64,000 bases of DNA from Melieria omissa (GCA_963971225.1 OZ020269.1:20644921-20708920); one strand, 5' to 3'. Counted from the first letter of the stretch, positions 22,924 to 35,785 are shown. Notes: generated from the sequence alone by a model not told the origin. Made by a program: numbers and translations.

Positions 22924-25900
22924 TGCTACCGCAGTCGAACGCGCACTTACGTACAATGTGCTTATTTGCTTAGTGCTTCTAATGTACATAAAGATTTGCC
23001 TGCATATTTACTGATTTGCATAAATTTGTAATGTAGGCCACATTGCCAGCATATGGCCGCTCACTTGTACTAAACTCGTATATATATGCCGATATTTGTA
23101 GTCATACATTTCACATATACAATGTCGCCAAACACACTTATAGTCGATTTTATATTTTTGTAAATTTTATTTTGTTTTCTTTTTTTTAAGTCGTTAATTT
23201 TAAAATTCATCAACACATCCGGACATTTGCATATTTCACATTGTTCGCTTTTGCTGGCATATTTTATTTGTTATTTTCATTTTGTAATTTTATTTTCATT
23301 TTTGTGAGTACGAACACATCGCGTGTACGCTGTGTGCTTCTATGACCAGTGACGGCCGTGTTTGCACAATGACCCACTTACGGCCAAGTAGTGTGGAACA
23401 TTTAAAGTTTTCTGGTGCACATAAATTCGTAACGAAGGATACGCGCTCAAGACGACAGCTGAATTTAAGGCACCGCGAAGTCGGGTTCAAGAATTACGCC
23501 ATTTCATGGTCTTAAATTTGCCAGGGTTTCGAGTGTGGTTCATTTCAAGTCACTCAGTTATGTCTGTCTGTGTGTGTGTGTTGGCAACACTGCAGTGACA
23601 TTTAAGCCAGCAGTAACACGGTTACGTTGTTCTCGTTCGTATGCGGGCGCCCATGTCGTATGAATAATTTTAATGTAATTTTCATTTAGAGATTCGAAAT
23701 GTGTCTGTTGTGTGTATTCGTAACTGTTTAAAATGTGTCGTTTGTGCTGGCATTGTACGTTAGCCAACTGGCTGACTGCTAAGTCAACCTGCCAGCCAAA
23801 TAGTCAACCTTAGTTTTGCGTTGGTTGCACGTCAGCGTCGACACGTTGCTTGACATTATCGCATTTTCAGGCGATTTATGCCTGCATTGAGGCGCTCGAC
23901 GGCCAACATAAATACGAACGGTATTTAAACATGCCATATGTGTGTGTAGTTTGTGGCTATCCGGAGAACTGCTAGTTGCGGTAAGCGTTCAGAATTGTGT
24001 GTGCAAGGCGACTGTGTGCGTGCTGGAAATTTCAAATGTACCGAGCACTGAGCCAACGTTTGGTGTGTTTTGATGGCTTCCTATTGTGGAGATGAAGTTT
24101 TTTAATACAATTTATTTAAAGTAAAATTTTAAAACTTTTAAAGTTTTGAATTGTCTAAGGATTGGAAGAGCGGTAGTACTATGGATCATTGTTTCTATGT
24201 GAAGCGTATTTGTCGTCACCATAACCTGACATAGTCTAACGGTTGAAAGTGAAAATAAAAAATACAAAAATTTCATGATTATTTTACGATCTCTTTGGGC
24301 AATACATCCAAAATATGTTTTAATGAATTTGACAAGAAATTATAGACATAAAGTGAATTTTAAAGAAAATAAAACCTTTTTAAAAAAACACAAATTTATT
24401 TTTGGCAAACCCGATTTATTTAATTCAAAATGGAGGACTATTGTAACAGGGATCAAAAAGCATGTCAAATAAGTATTTTAGATTGTCGGCTGAAGAACAT
24501 CCTTCAGAATGTCGGTACAACCCTTGCGCTTGCTTTTGTGTCCTAAAATGGCTTTTCTTTTATTGAAAAATTCATTTTTCCGAAAAGCTAATAATCTCAT
24601 GTTTCCAAATCAGCTAAATACATGCAGTGGTTGATGGTTAAAATGCGATTTATATAGAAAAAATCAGTCACAAGTACGTGAATGTTTGAATAACTGACCC
24701 TTCATATTCATCATCAATTCTGACTCCTCCTCAAGTCCATCTTAACTTTAGCTCTTAACTTTCAATAAATGAAAAATTTGAATTAAAAATATTTTTGTTT
24801 ATTACTTCTAAGAAGCTTTACATACAAGTGCCCTTAAGTTTCAATATCTTTCCTTCAAAGTGTAATATGTAGCAATTTTTTCTTGTTTTTATTTTTTCTT
24901 TTCCCCATACTAAACAACTATCTGTGCACAAATCGGCAAGCCACTAATGCGACTCGACCCACAGTTAATTTCTGTTTATATTTTCCACTCAAGTAATTTT
25001 CCAGCTTGACGCACAACTGGCTGCCGTGCCGCCAATTCAACGTCCATGCACGTCCAGCCGCAGCACTTGTAATGTGACATGACCTCTTTACGAGAGATGA
25101 TTTTACTGTTGTTGTGGGTTTTGGTTGGGATTTGCTTATTGTTGCTGCCACTTGCATTGTGTGGCGTAAACCATTTTCAGATGAAATTTGTACTAAACGC
25201 TTCTACAACAATAAAGCACATTTGTTCCAGATACCAAAACGTCGATAATAACTCAAACAAGGACGATGACCACAGCGACTCAGCTCACCCACCCACATGC
25301 GAAGAGTATTTGGGCCGTTGAAGGCGAGTGAGTTGCGCGGCGTACATTAGGCAAAATTAGATCAGAATAACATTGTCGTCATATAAGGCAGGAAGCGACA
25401 ACAGAGCTTATACACACACAGATACACAAACAATACAATGCCCATAACAATGGCGAGCACACACTCGCACACACATACACACAAACGTTGGAAGCGGCAC
25501 GTGCGTTAGGTGAATTAAAAAACATTGGCATTTACAGGTTGAATTTTCCCAAGGCACCGAATGGGTCAGACTGAGCCGCGTCAAATTGAATACTGTTCTG
25601 GCACATTGCTGGCCAGTAGCGAGCTGACGGTGCTTGTGCGTGGGTACGGACAGACAGACCAACAGATAGCGTGTGCGTGCTGGCTAATTGTGCGAACTTT
25701 TTTGTTGTTCTCTCTTTCACTTTGAACAGGAAGAGACTAAAGTATAAAACGATTTTAATTCAACTGATAGACAGCAGACAACAGACCAACGAGCTGATAG
25801 ACAGACAGTTGCACAGGTAGACAGGCAGGCAGACAGACAGCTGACCAACAAAATTTATCAGAAAGTAGACACAAATGAAAGAACTCTGTGCCCACGCAAT

Positions 25901-27480
25901 GCGGTTTAACCGCCCACTGCCAAACACTGCAGAGTGCGGTTCGTTGCCAAAGTGCAAAGTTTCATTTTTGATTGATTTTGTTTGCGCATCGTCACTGCTC
26001 AACTTTAACTAAATAATTGTGTATTTCATTTTATTGCCAACATAAATACAAAAATAAGTTGTACAAAAAAAACAAAAACAACAAGAATGAGTAAAAATAT
26101 ATTACTGCAAGTTTATAACCAGCTGGCAGAACACATGTCCAGCAACTTTGAGCAGCGTTTAGCGTAATTTAAAAGTAATTCAGCAATATTCAGCACAATT
26201 CAGCGCCATTCAGCACAATTCAGCTTCATTCAGAGCAATAATTTTCACCATTTTCAACATGCCAACCGCATGACAGCAGCTTTTGTGATGCCCCAAACGC
26301 ACACCAAGCTCAATTAGTGCGTACTTACGTTGCTATTGATTCGCCTTTAAAGTATATACTTGCAATTAAATTGCCAAAGCGCTAAATTTTCATCTAACTA
26401 GCTAAAAGTGCGTAAGCAGCAACGCATCCAATGGTGCCGCACTCAATGGGCCGCCTAATGGCATTGTGGCATTTTACACGCTTAATCCGCATTTTCGCAC
26501 GCTCGCTGCTTCTCCTCCACCCACCAACACATGCGCCAGCTCACTCCGGTCCAGAGTGCCGGCCCGGCCGCATTGCTTTGGCAGCGCACGTGGGCGCCGC
26601 CGGGTTGCAGGTCATGCCCCTCCAATAATGGCCAACAATAGCAGCTGCGTCAGTCAGCGCCTTATTTATAGGTACAATACCCGTCGTTGCCAGCACAGCA
26701 CAGCACAGCACCGCTAATTGCCGACTCATTAATTACAACAGCAGCAACAACAATCAATGCGCATAGACTGCTGGTCATGCCGTTGGCGCTGGCGTTGGCT
26801 TTTGCCAATGCTGGTGCAATACTTTGCCACCCGTTAGCATCGGCAAATAATTCAGCCACAACGAGTACAACGAAATGGGTGAATACTAAAAACAAAAAAT
26901 AAAAATTGTACTTGAATGTTTAGTAGTCGATTTGTGTGCTCATTAATTTCAACCGACTTTCCGCATACCGCAACGCAAATATCTGCAAATTTGATAACAA
27001 ACGAAGAAGCGCAGCGTTGCAATGCAATTAATGAACATTGGAATGTTGGCAACACAAAATCCAATGTGTTCAATTGAGAAAGTTGGTTGAATGGGGGTTG
27101 TTGGCAACAATGCAACAGAACTCAACTTGCAACACACACAAATGTGGCTTTATTCTAAAGCAGATCAATAAATACTGCAAACGAGGTCAACTGGTCGCAA
27201 AATCAGCGACTGACTGCACAAATGGTCGTTTGCGCGTTTGCCCAGGCGGGCGGAAGTGAGTGGCACAAGTGCGCAATTGTTTTAGTTGCTGTTGCCGACC
27301 GATGACTTGCTAATGATGATAAATGTTTTATAGAAATTCTATGAAGCTTTTGCCGCATTTGCCTGGCCTTTCGCAATCGCAAAATTGATTAATTGTTGTG
27401 GTAATGAAAGTCAATATCGCGACAGTTTGGTGAAAATATGAAACAAATGAATAGCTTGAATTTTGCTTAAAAGGGTTGGA
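22924..27480. other. Unique non-coding block
   Basis: The block is TE-poor. An isolated piece at 24609-24645 is the reverse complement of part of the 28-kb tandem unit (CGCATTTTAACCATCAACCA). AGAC-type repeats lie at 25765-25850. A GC-rich patch at 26410-26880 has several overlapping frames on both strands but no domain. The lysine-rich frame at 24275-24472 is not recognised and is probably chance. No gene can be supported. Confidence 0.5.
26168..26236. repeat. ATTCAGCAC-type 10-bp tandem repeat
   Basis: ATTCAGC followed by three or four variable bases is repeated about six times with a period near 10. It is non-coding. Confidence 0.85.
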
Positions 27481-27635
27481 GGGACGACAGGAAAGTTTTT
27501 TAGATGGAACGATTTAATGGATGGCACGATTTAATTATTCTTCTTTGATTTGCATTCAGAATTTCATGACACTTGGTTCACTAAAAGCGAAGTTATTGCT
27601 TCTAGAGGGACAGTGTGTGTTTGTGTCATTGGTAT

Positions 27636-27915
27636 AAAAATGAGCATTGAACAAAAAGCCAATCTAAAGTTTTGTTTTATATTTGATAAAACGTTTATCA
27701 AAACATTTTAACTGATAAACCAAGTTTATGGTGATGATTATTTATCTCGTAGTGGACTTTATGATTGGTATAAGCTGTTAAAAAATATTGTTATGAGGAC
27801 ATGAATAGTGCCCAACATGTTGGCCAATCGAAATCTGCAATCACTGCATATTCCATCAAAACTGTGCATGAAATCTTCAGAGATCAGCCAAAATATTTAT
27901 TTTAATTCTTAAAGT
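27636..27915 (+). pseudogene. Mariner transposase N-terminal relic
   Basis: From the ATG at 27640 the frame reads MSIEQKANLKFCFIFDKTF. After a stop it continues QVYGDDYLSRSGLYDWYKLL, which is the mariner helix-turn-helix pattern (YGDxxLSRxxxxxWYKxF). A second frame gives SAQHVGQSKSAITAYSIKTV and EIFRDQPK, matching the linker before the second helix-turn-helix. The copy stops at about 27910 against the tandem array that begins there. The catalytic domain is absent. Confidence 0.75.
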
Positions 27916-27929
27916 TCCACCAAAATTGT

Positions 27930-28525
27930 AATTTATTGCATTTTAACTGAACATTAGGGTTGCCATAGTTTCTTCTGCACAATTTGACTGACGCCATCTC
28001 ATCGATAGATACTTTTGAGCAAGTTTTGGGCTTAAAATCGCATTTTAACCATCAACCACTTTCCGTATCTGTCTGAAAATATGAATTTATTGCATTTTAA
28101 CTAAACATTAGGGTTGCCATAGGGTGTGCACACAGTTTCTTCTGCACAATTTGACTGACGCCGTCCCAACGATACACACTTGTGACCAAGTTTTGGCCTA
28201 AAAATCGCATTTTAACCATCAACCACTTTCCATATATGTCTGAAAATAAAAATAAATTGCAATTTAACTGAGCACTAGGGTTGCCATAAAGTGGCATACA
28301 GTTTGTTCTGCACAAGTTGACTGATGCCATCTCATCAATAAATAATCGTGACCAAATTTTGTGCTAAAAATCGCATTTTAACCATCAACCACTTTCCGTA
28401 TCTGTCTGAAAATATAAATAAATTGCATTTTAACTGAACACTAGGGTTGCCATAAGGTGTGTACACACAAATTGACAATTGTTATCAATTTTTGGTTTAA
28501 CCATCAATCACTCTCCATGTTCGTC
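27930..28525. repeat. Tandem array, ~154-167 bp unit, four copies
   Basis: AGGGTTGCCATA recurs at about 27956, 28110, 28277 and 28443, so the steps are 154, 167 and 166. Each unit carries TTCTGCACAATTTGACTGA, ATCGCATTTTAACCATCAA and CCACTTTCCGTATCTGTCTG in the same order. The last copy is truncated. Part of the unit occurs alone at 24609-24645 in the opposite orientation. The unit length is satellite-like. Confidence 0.92.
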
Positions 28526-30345
28526 TGATTTGGTGAACCGCTTAATTTCTGGTCTTAACATGCAATTTTGTACAAGAATGTTACAGAATCTTTCGCATTT
28601 GATGCCGATGTAATCAATATTTAAGTCCAACTGCAACAATTGAATCCTTAAAGCCCTTAAAAAATCTCTACATTCACAAGAAAAGCGCTGATCTCTGCGA
28701 ATAACAAAACATATGTATAACAACAAAAATAAAAATAATGTAAAGAAATGAGAAAAATTTCCTAGATTTCCCCTTTAATTGAATGCAATACACTGTAAAA
28801 ATGGTATAAGTTGCTGACATTCTTTTTCTTGTCGCAGTCCCAAGTTTGATACAATTCTTCGTACAACTTTTATGAATTAATTGAGATATGTTTCTACAGT
28901 TTTCCAATCGACTCAAAACTATTTCCTCGAGAACTCTTTTAGCTAAAATATCAGTAAAAAAATTCAAATGCGGATCAGTTTTGTTCACAGATCGGATGGA
29001 TTGAAAGAACAATAAATTCGGAAAGTGTTCTACATTTTCTAATGCAAATGTTGGTTCTGATAAGAAAATTTTGTTTAATATCTTAAAACAATTCCTATGC
29101 AGATTTTTTAATTTTCAAGTATTTCGCGTTGAATTGTGTGACAGTTCCATGAACTGCAAAACTTCTAAAACACAAATCCTACGAATGAAAATTGCGGTGT
29201 CGCATTTCGCACATCCCAACCAGCTTAGACACACATTTGTTCATACGGACAAACACACACCGACACAATTGACAATCGACAGCCACCAGCCAGTCAGCGC
29301 GCCCGCAATCCCATGAATTCACACCATAAGCTTTGAACTTGGCTTTATCTATTTTTACGCAGCGCACAGCAATCGAAATCAAAATGAGATTTTCTGCCAG
29401 GGATTTGAGTTCGTTGCGTTTGTGGCTCGCAGCAATGCGTTTTGCTGTTTTGGTTACCGGGTTGGGGGCATTGCGTGTTTGCTGTGGGGAATATTAGCTC
29501 GAATGTGCGCTTGAAATGCACACACACGAGGTAAATTGAATGATTTCGGTTATGATTTCGAGTTCGAGTTTGCTTGCGAGTCACGCGATCGTTGCGCCTC
29601 CTTGGCGGGGGCGTACTGCATGCCGTGTCATATGCCACATTATGCAAGGTGGGCGCAAATTTGTTGGCTCGACGGCATGCAGTAGCGCTTGATAAATCAA
29701 TACAAACACGTTCGCACAACTACACGTGCTGCCGCCACTGCGAATCGTTGCACACTGACACAATTAACCGACACCAACACCAGCGGCGCCATCGCATCCA
29801 TCAAAATGTTGACGGCGCCATGTCGAGTTGGCAATGCTTGGCGCTGTTGCGCGGGATGCACCACTGTGCGTGACAAACTCAAATTTGCGTACAGTACACG
29901 CGGGAATCCTTTTTATAACGCATGTCCTTTTGCATTTCTTGCATTTGTAGCTATTTGCATAGACATGCATACATATGTCGCTCTGTATGTGTTCGAGGCG
30001 TGTTTCACTCTCAGGGTTTTCGCTGTGCTGTCACTTTTCTATCCCAGGGGATAAATTCAACTTCAATTTATTGCCAACGCAAGGGACAGCGGCAGCAGTG
30101 CATAAGGCGTCAACTGAAATGAGTGTCGAAAGTCGTTGACGTTTGTCAGCTTACTGACACATTGCTGTATTTATGCAATGTTCAGTTTAATGAACGTTTC
30201 TTGCTATGCGATTGTTGAGAATACATAGCGCGAGTTTTGACCGACGTGGACTGTTCAATATAGCGAAATGTTGGCTGTGTTTTTTCTGCGCTTAGTTCAG
30301 TACTGACCTCTTATCAATGAATATGTATAATGTGAACACAAAAAT
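28526..30345. other. Unique non-coding block
   Basis: AT-rich to 29150, GC-richer from 29200 to 30130. No transposon motif was recognised. The overlapping frames on both strands at 29574-30122 share the GC-rich patch and show no domain. Confidence 0.5.
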
Positions 30346-30349
30346 AATC

Positions 30350-30615
30350 CTCCTGAGCTAGAGTGACTTCTAACTAATGGTCTGAGCACATTAAAAACGG
30401 TAGCTTTAGGACCACACGACTACTAGATGGCCTCGGCTTCAACCGTTGCCCGCGCTGAGCTAAAAGTACCTTATAACTAATGGTCTGAACACATTCAAAA
30501 TGATAGCTCGTTTGTGGTTAGAGCTAGAAATAACTTACAATTAATGGTTTCAACGCATTAAAAATTAAAGCTTGTGTGGTCCTAACACTACAACATGGCA
30601 AGACCACAAGATTTC
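30350..30615. repeat. Degenerate tandem repeat, ~64-103 bp spacing
   Basis: TAACTAATGGTCTGAGCACA, or close variants, occurs at about 30373, 30476 and 30540, each followed by an A-rich stretch and TAGCTT or TAGCTC. A short inverted element built on GTGGTCCTAACACT lies at the right end. No gene. Confidence 0.7.
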
Positions 30616-32280
30616 AGCCGTTGATTTTGTTGCCGTCGAAATTGAAATAGTTCCAAGGTTGACGACAGTCACATTTGTGGTTGGTGTTTGTGTAGTCGTC
30701 AAAATAATTGGCTCCATACGAACGTTGTGATGCTATATTTCCAAAGACGTGGTTGTGCCGCTATTGCCGTCAATGTGTTCGGGGCCCAAGTCTTCGGCGA
30801 CGAGTTTATCATCGGTAACTGTAAATAAAAACAACTCTTTGAATCCTTAGTGATGCAATTGTCATTAAATTTTCATCATAAATAGCAAACTATGCAACAA
30901 TATATAATTTTGTGCAATTAATTATTGAAAACATCAACAACATTGGAAAATATATTTGTAATATTAATTCTCAAAACCATCTTAGTTTAGTTATTTTGTG
31001 TTTTTAACTAAAGTACTGTTTTTTTAATATTAAGTGTTTAGTTTGTCATAATTTAATTGCACAAAGCCGTAAAAAACAATGAATATATAAAAGGTCAACT
31101 GTCTATGGCATCCATTGTTGCATTGTTTTGCCAAAGAGCACCAACAAAGTTTCTGAATTCGCAGCTTTAATTGTCTTCGCATGTTTAACTGCGCCACTGC
31201 GTCAGACTCTATTTGATTTTCTCTTCTCCTTTGACTCGAATAAATGTTCTGCTGCTCGAAGAACATTCCGCCCATTCGCGCCGCAGTCCTCTGTGATGTT
31301 TCGTTTGCCACTTTTATGGCCATCAAATGTCAAACTGTCACAGATATGCCAATTATAACTTTATATTTTTTCGCCAACTGCTGGAATTTTTCAATATTAT
31401 TTGTTAACTTTTCTCTTTTCGAAAAAAATCAATAAACAATACCGAGCCGCTAAAAAAGTTTGAGTAAAATCAAAAAAACCAAAAAAAAACCTAACCACAA
31501 CAACAAATGCCATGTGCACATTGAATACATCCCAATTTGTAATGGTTTTGATTTGTATTTGTTTTTTCGTTTTTCTCCTTCGTTGTTGTTTTTGTCGTTT
31601 TGTATTGTGTGCGAAATGGTATGCGAACACTTGGAATTAATTTCGTTAGCTCATGGTTTATGAGCGTGAAAACGAAAAAGGCGCCGATTTTCCAATAAAA
31701 GTGCGAATTATGCGCTTTTTTCTTATTTTGTATGGCTGCATTTTTTGTTTTTCTTTTTTTGGGGTTGAGATTGAAATTGAAATCGTTATGGAGCTGACAA
31801 CAGAATGACACGCTCTGAATGTTGTTGTTTAGCTTTTAATGGAAATGTCTGTCATCAGATGTGCTTTAAAAGTAATGAGCATTGCTTGGCGTTGACTTTT
31901 TTCGCATACAATTTTCCATCGTAAAGCATCAACGCCAATACTCGTACATAGTTGTTTTGACATTTCAGCTGTCAATGAACTTATCATAAATTGTGTGGGT
32001 CATAGCAATTTTTGCCAAAAACAACTTTTTTATTTTGCTTCTGACTGCCAGAATATAGAAACTAGTGACGCACGCAAACCGGAGACATGGCCAAGCAAGC
32101 ATAGTTATAGGATGTTGGTTCACTGCGATAGATTTATATCGTCATCCATAGTTAGATATCTTATCAAAAGCTATGAGAACTGGTTTAAAATGGTGACAAC
32201 TCTCCGATTCTTAGAGCAATTGAGGCAAATTAAGTATTAAATTAAACCAGATTTTTAGGAAAGACAAATATTCTCATAGG
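30616..32280. other. Unique non-coding block
   Basis: Two open frames run on opposite strands at 31030-31358 and others at 31397-31811. All are rich in Lys/Asn or Phe and lack domains. No transposon motif was recognised. Confidence 0.5.
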
Positions 32281-32284
32281 CTGC

Positions 32285-32640
32285 TCTCACATCAATGGTT
32301 GCTTGGTTTGGTCGATTTTTGAACCAACTACTCTCTGATTTATAATCTTTCTAACTAACCCAGTGGTTGATTAGTTCTATCGCTGCTTAAACCCACTATT
32401 AGAACATGGAACATCTAACTAAGTTCAAAGTGGGTTTCATTAGTGGTTGTTTGGTTTTATTGCTGTTTGAACTCACTACTCTCTGATCTATAGCTTTTCT
32501 AACTAATCCACTTTAAAGTCGGTTACATCTCTGACTAATGGAACATCTAATTTAGTTTAAACTTGGTTACATAAGTGGTTGTTTGATTTTGTTGCTGTTT
32601 GAACCCACGACCTCTGACTCATAGAACATCTGACCTACTT
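32285..32640. repeat. Degenerate tandem array with TAGTGGTTGTTTG units
   Basis: AGTGGTTGTTTGGTTTTATT followed by GCTGTTTGAACYCAC, then CTCTGA, then GAACATCTAACT, recurs with steps near 68, 80 and 132 (TGGTTG at 32296, 32364, 32444 and 32576). The last step probably spans two units. Non-coding. Confidence 0.8.
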
Positions 32641-33187
32641 GAAAACAATTTACTTTTATACCTTCCTCTTAAATACAACCAACGCTTTCGTACGAAATCT
32701 GTCAAGACTTCACTGCTCATTCCAGTAACGTTGGCAACAGTCAACAGGCAAACTCTGGCGAGTGGAATTTTTAGCATAAGTTTAATTTCATAATTTTGCT
32801 GTGAGTTTATTACAAACACTCACGCAATGGGGACTTGCTCAGTTATATATACAGTAGGTATATATAAATATACATAGATAGTACATACAATAAAGAACCT
32901 TTTATGGTAATTGCGCAATTTCAGTGAGTCGTTGTTTAATTAAATGATGGAATAAAATCCTTGCACTACTATGTGCGATGTGGTTATTCGTGAAAATAAT
33001 TACTATTAAAATCCAGTTAAATGTATAAAATATATTTGGTATAATTTTTTTATTTCGCACTCGCATTTATTATAGATTTTTCATAGCTTATGCCGATTAA
33101 TGTTGGTGATAGGCAAACGATTTACAAGAATTTTTATTTTTTGTTCTCTTTCATTATACACTAATACTAATACATTATATACACTCC
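32641..33187. other. AT-rich non-coding sequence
   Basis: Nothing recognisable. Confidence 0.5.
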
Positions 33188-34099
33188 CTGTCGGACCTGA
33201 GACAACCAGTTCCCAAAATTCATTGGTCTTTCAACTGGTTTTTTGTAGTCAATTGGGCAACTAGTTGTCCAAGTGACTGTCAGCGGATGCAGAAGTGGGT
33301 GAGTTCGCATCTAATAGTTCACGTTCTGCGTGCGCGTTCATAGGCGAGAAGAAACATGAAAATACGAAACGAAACGAAAGACGGAACAGAGGTGAAATAA
33401 TCAACATTATTCTGTTACGGCTGATCTTAAGATGCTTTTGTTACAACAACAACGTAGAAATGTTTCTTTCTTTCTGTTTCTATGACTCGAAGTTCGCTTG
33501 ATTTGCACGTTTTGTCTTGAATGATTTCAGTTAGAATTTTGCGTGGTTGCGTGAAGCAACGAATTGCAGCAGCAGTCGAATGGTATGTATAAATAAATGT
33601 ATGTAATTATGTTTATTTATGTTTATGTAATTATTTATTAATTTTTTTATTAATTGCAGGCGAAGTCAGGATGTTGAACTGCGTCAGACCCCAAACAGTT
33701 TCGAAGTGTGTCAACGAGTCGAGGTTCATCTTTGCACCAACAATTTTTTTATTCCCCATGATTTTTTGTTATTATTTTTTAATATTTATAAAATAAAATA
33801 ATTATTTTAAAAATGTATTGCTTTATTTTCCACATAAAATTCAACTGGTTAGAGAACTAGCCCCGAATAAACTAGTTCGCAAACTAGTCGATTTCAACTG
33901 GTTTGACAACTGGTTGCTTCGGACTAACCTTGGACTAGTTGCAAATGGATGCAGAGGGGGACAATTGACCCTCGCCTAGGACACCGCCATGTTAAAAGGG
34001 TGAGTTTGCTCCAAGTAAACGAGTCGATTCTGAGGTCATATGTGACTGTCAAGCGACTAGTTGAAAAACTAAACTTGGACCAGTCCGATTTCCCACAGG
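33188..34099. mobile_element. Unclassified element with CCCTGT ends and reiterated ACTAGT/ACTGGT motifs
   Basis: The left end is CCCTGTCGGACCTGAG, and the right end reads inwards as CCCTGTGGGAAATCGGACTG. These align if an 8-base gap is allowed. Inside both ends the motif AACTAGTT or AACTGGTT and its variants recurs about a dozen times (for example 33232, 33257, 33843, 33860, 33870, 33890 and 33905). GGATGCAGAG-like sequence also occurs on both sides. No target duplication is convincing. The middle holds an intron-like GTATGT...TTGCAG stretch (33583-33659) but no recognisable transposase. Confidence 0.5.
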
Positions 34100-34793
34100 G
34101 CTCATACTATAAATTATATTAATACAGTACTATTACCACCATCCGAAACTGGTTACCAATAACCGCAACGAAATGCAGCGGCAGACATGACAAATCGTTA
34201 TTTTCTTTATTGAATCCTCTTCGAATACGTAGAACATTTTACGCTGCTAATCTACGATTAAAAAAACTGTTCATTCGGCATCGATAATTTGATGGTTGCA
34301 ATTCGTATTCGGCTAACTTTCGGCACATGGCAACTGAACATGAAAACTGTGTAGTGGCTGCCCTCGAATGTCAAATGCCAGAGCGAATTATTGCAGGTTC
34401 GTGACATTAGCTGACACAATGAAACATTTTCATTTTATGTGCTCCTTTTCGCAACATGACTGCAATGGCGAGTATCTGTGTGTGTGTTTTTTGTGTCTGT
34501 GTGTGAGCATTGTGTGCGTGCAACATGAAATGATTTGCTGCCAAAAGCTGGGAGCATCAGCTCGTTTCGCTTCGTTTCGATTTACTCGCATTTGTGCACA
34601 TCAACAGTTGCATTGTTGTTGTTGTTTTTGTTGCCAGTGTATTGTGTGCACAATGCAAACAAAAAGTACCATAAGAACATTATCATACTTTATGTATTTG
34701 AAAATGTAGTGTGCGATTGTTGGTATTGTTGTCACTAAAATGCAGCTAACTAGAGTCGAAATTGGCCGACGTGGCAACAATGCTAACCAAAAC

Positions 34794-34801
34794 TATAAAA
34801 G
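34794..34801 (+). promoter_or_regulatory. Candidate TATA box
   Basis: TATAAAAG lies about 69 bases before the ATG of the candidate secreted-peptide exon at 34863. A start of transcription some 25-30 bases downstream would leave a 5' leader of about 35-40 bases. TATA-like strings are frequent in AT-rich DNA, so this counts only together with that exon. Confidence 0.2.
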
Positions 34802-34862
34802 TTGTGTGGTACACAGAGGCCAAACGCTTTGCCAGACAGACGAATATTTATTAATATTCAGC

Positions 34863-34949
34863 ATGCCTGTAATTTGGCTATGCGTGTTTTCAAACATTGT
34901 TTCTTGTGTGCTTTCGAACAATCATTCTTCACAAATATTTAAAGGAGAG
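34863..34949 (+). other. Candidate first exon of a small secreted peptide
   Basis: The ATG at 34863 opens a 29-codon frame beginning MPVIWLCVFSNIVSCVLS, a short hydrophobic run with small residues at its end that reads like a signal peptide, followed by NNHSSQIFKGE. The exon ends on AAAGGAGAG and a consensus donor GTAAGT starts at 34950, in phase 0. The nearest CTGCAG acceptor (ending 35039) would add nine codons and a stop, but its pyrimidine tract is poor. The whole frame can be extended upstream to 34740, so the start is not certain. I know no family for it. Confidence 0.22.
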
Positions 34950-35371
34950 GTAAGTTGGGGGAAATTTAATAGTTGCGCATTGTTTTGTCTGTTCGGTATT
35001 TTAAATGATTGGAGCAAGGGGGCGAGGGTTAGTCTGCAGCGACCACACTGCCTGGCAATTGCTTTTTAATTTCGTCCACCCACAACGGCGGCAACGATGT
35101 CATGTGTTGGCATTGTAGGTTAATGTACGAATCAATATAAATAACTAGTGGTTATAATTTATTGTGTCTTACAACTTATAACATGGACTAATGGCTGTTT
35201 GGTTGGTTAGTGATGACGCGACTGTCTGGTGGTAGACGAGCATGTATTGATTTTGGGGTTGAAAGTTATTTTGTTCGTGTTCTAAAACCTATGTTACACG
35301 TTATATGCATTTATAAGTTGGTAAGTAGTTATGAAGAAGTCGTTTGAATAGCATAAACTGTTTTTAATTTC

Positions 35372-35785
35372 AACCTAATGCAATTGTCCATCCATTCTTT
35401 GCTTTCCGTGCGACTTCTCCAGTTGGTCAAACCAAGAAGTGATAGGACGTCTTCAATTTGGTTCTTTCACCCAAGACGGAAGACGGTCTCTCTATTCGCC
35501 GTCGACTATTTTTTGCCGAAACTTCATCGTCCATACGGATGACATGGCAAAGCCAGCGAAGTCACTGCATTCGTTGGTGCATTTCTTTGAACAGCTTATA
35601 CAGCTCGTTGTTTGTTTGTATTCCATAGCCGTCGAGAATAGGAACAGGGCCAAAGATTTTGTGAAGTATCTTCCTCTTGAACACCCCAAGAGCCACTGTG
35701 TCGTCACATGGCAGTATCCATGTTTCTGCGCCATAGAGGAGCACGTGCCGAATAAGCGTCCTACAGAGTGCAAGTTGTGTCGAAA
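35372..35785 (-). pseudogene. Non-LTR retrotransposon ORF2 C-terminal fragment
   Basis: On the minus strand the frame 35744-35562 begins MLLYGAETWILPCDDTVALG and runs through VFKRKILHKIFGPV and NNELYKLFKEM to a stop. Across frameshifts it continues as LRWLCHVIRMDDE and finally VLSLLGLTNWRSRTESKEWM near 35372-35440. This order is typical of the C-terminal part of RTE-like LINE polymerases (LLYG.E.W, VFERK.LR.I.G, ELY, LRWLGH..RM). Catalytic reverse-transcriptase motifs are outside the fragment. At least one stop and two frameshifts kill it. Confidence 0.8.

Larger units (their letters stand above)
34100..35371. other. Unique non-coding block with one exon-like stretch
   Basis: Holds (TG)-rich sequence at 34475-34520 and a candidate promoter/first exon listed separately. 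No transposon was recognised. Confidence 0.5.

Noticed and set aside
24275..24472. Lys-rich 65-codon frame
   Set aside because: AT-rich, no recognisable motif, no start context or splice support.
26431..26902. Several frames in a GC-rich patch
   Set aside because: Three to four frames on both strands are open over the same bases, which reflects composition. No domain is seen.
27930..28525. Regular repeats considered as a CRISPR-like array
   Set aside because: The units are about 160 bp and repeat over their full length without unique spacers, and the DNA is animal-like.
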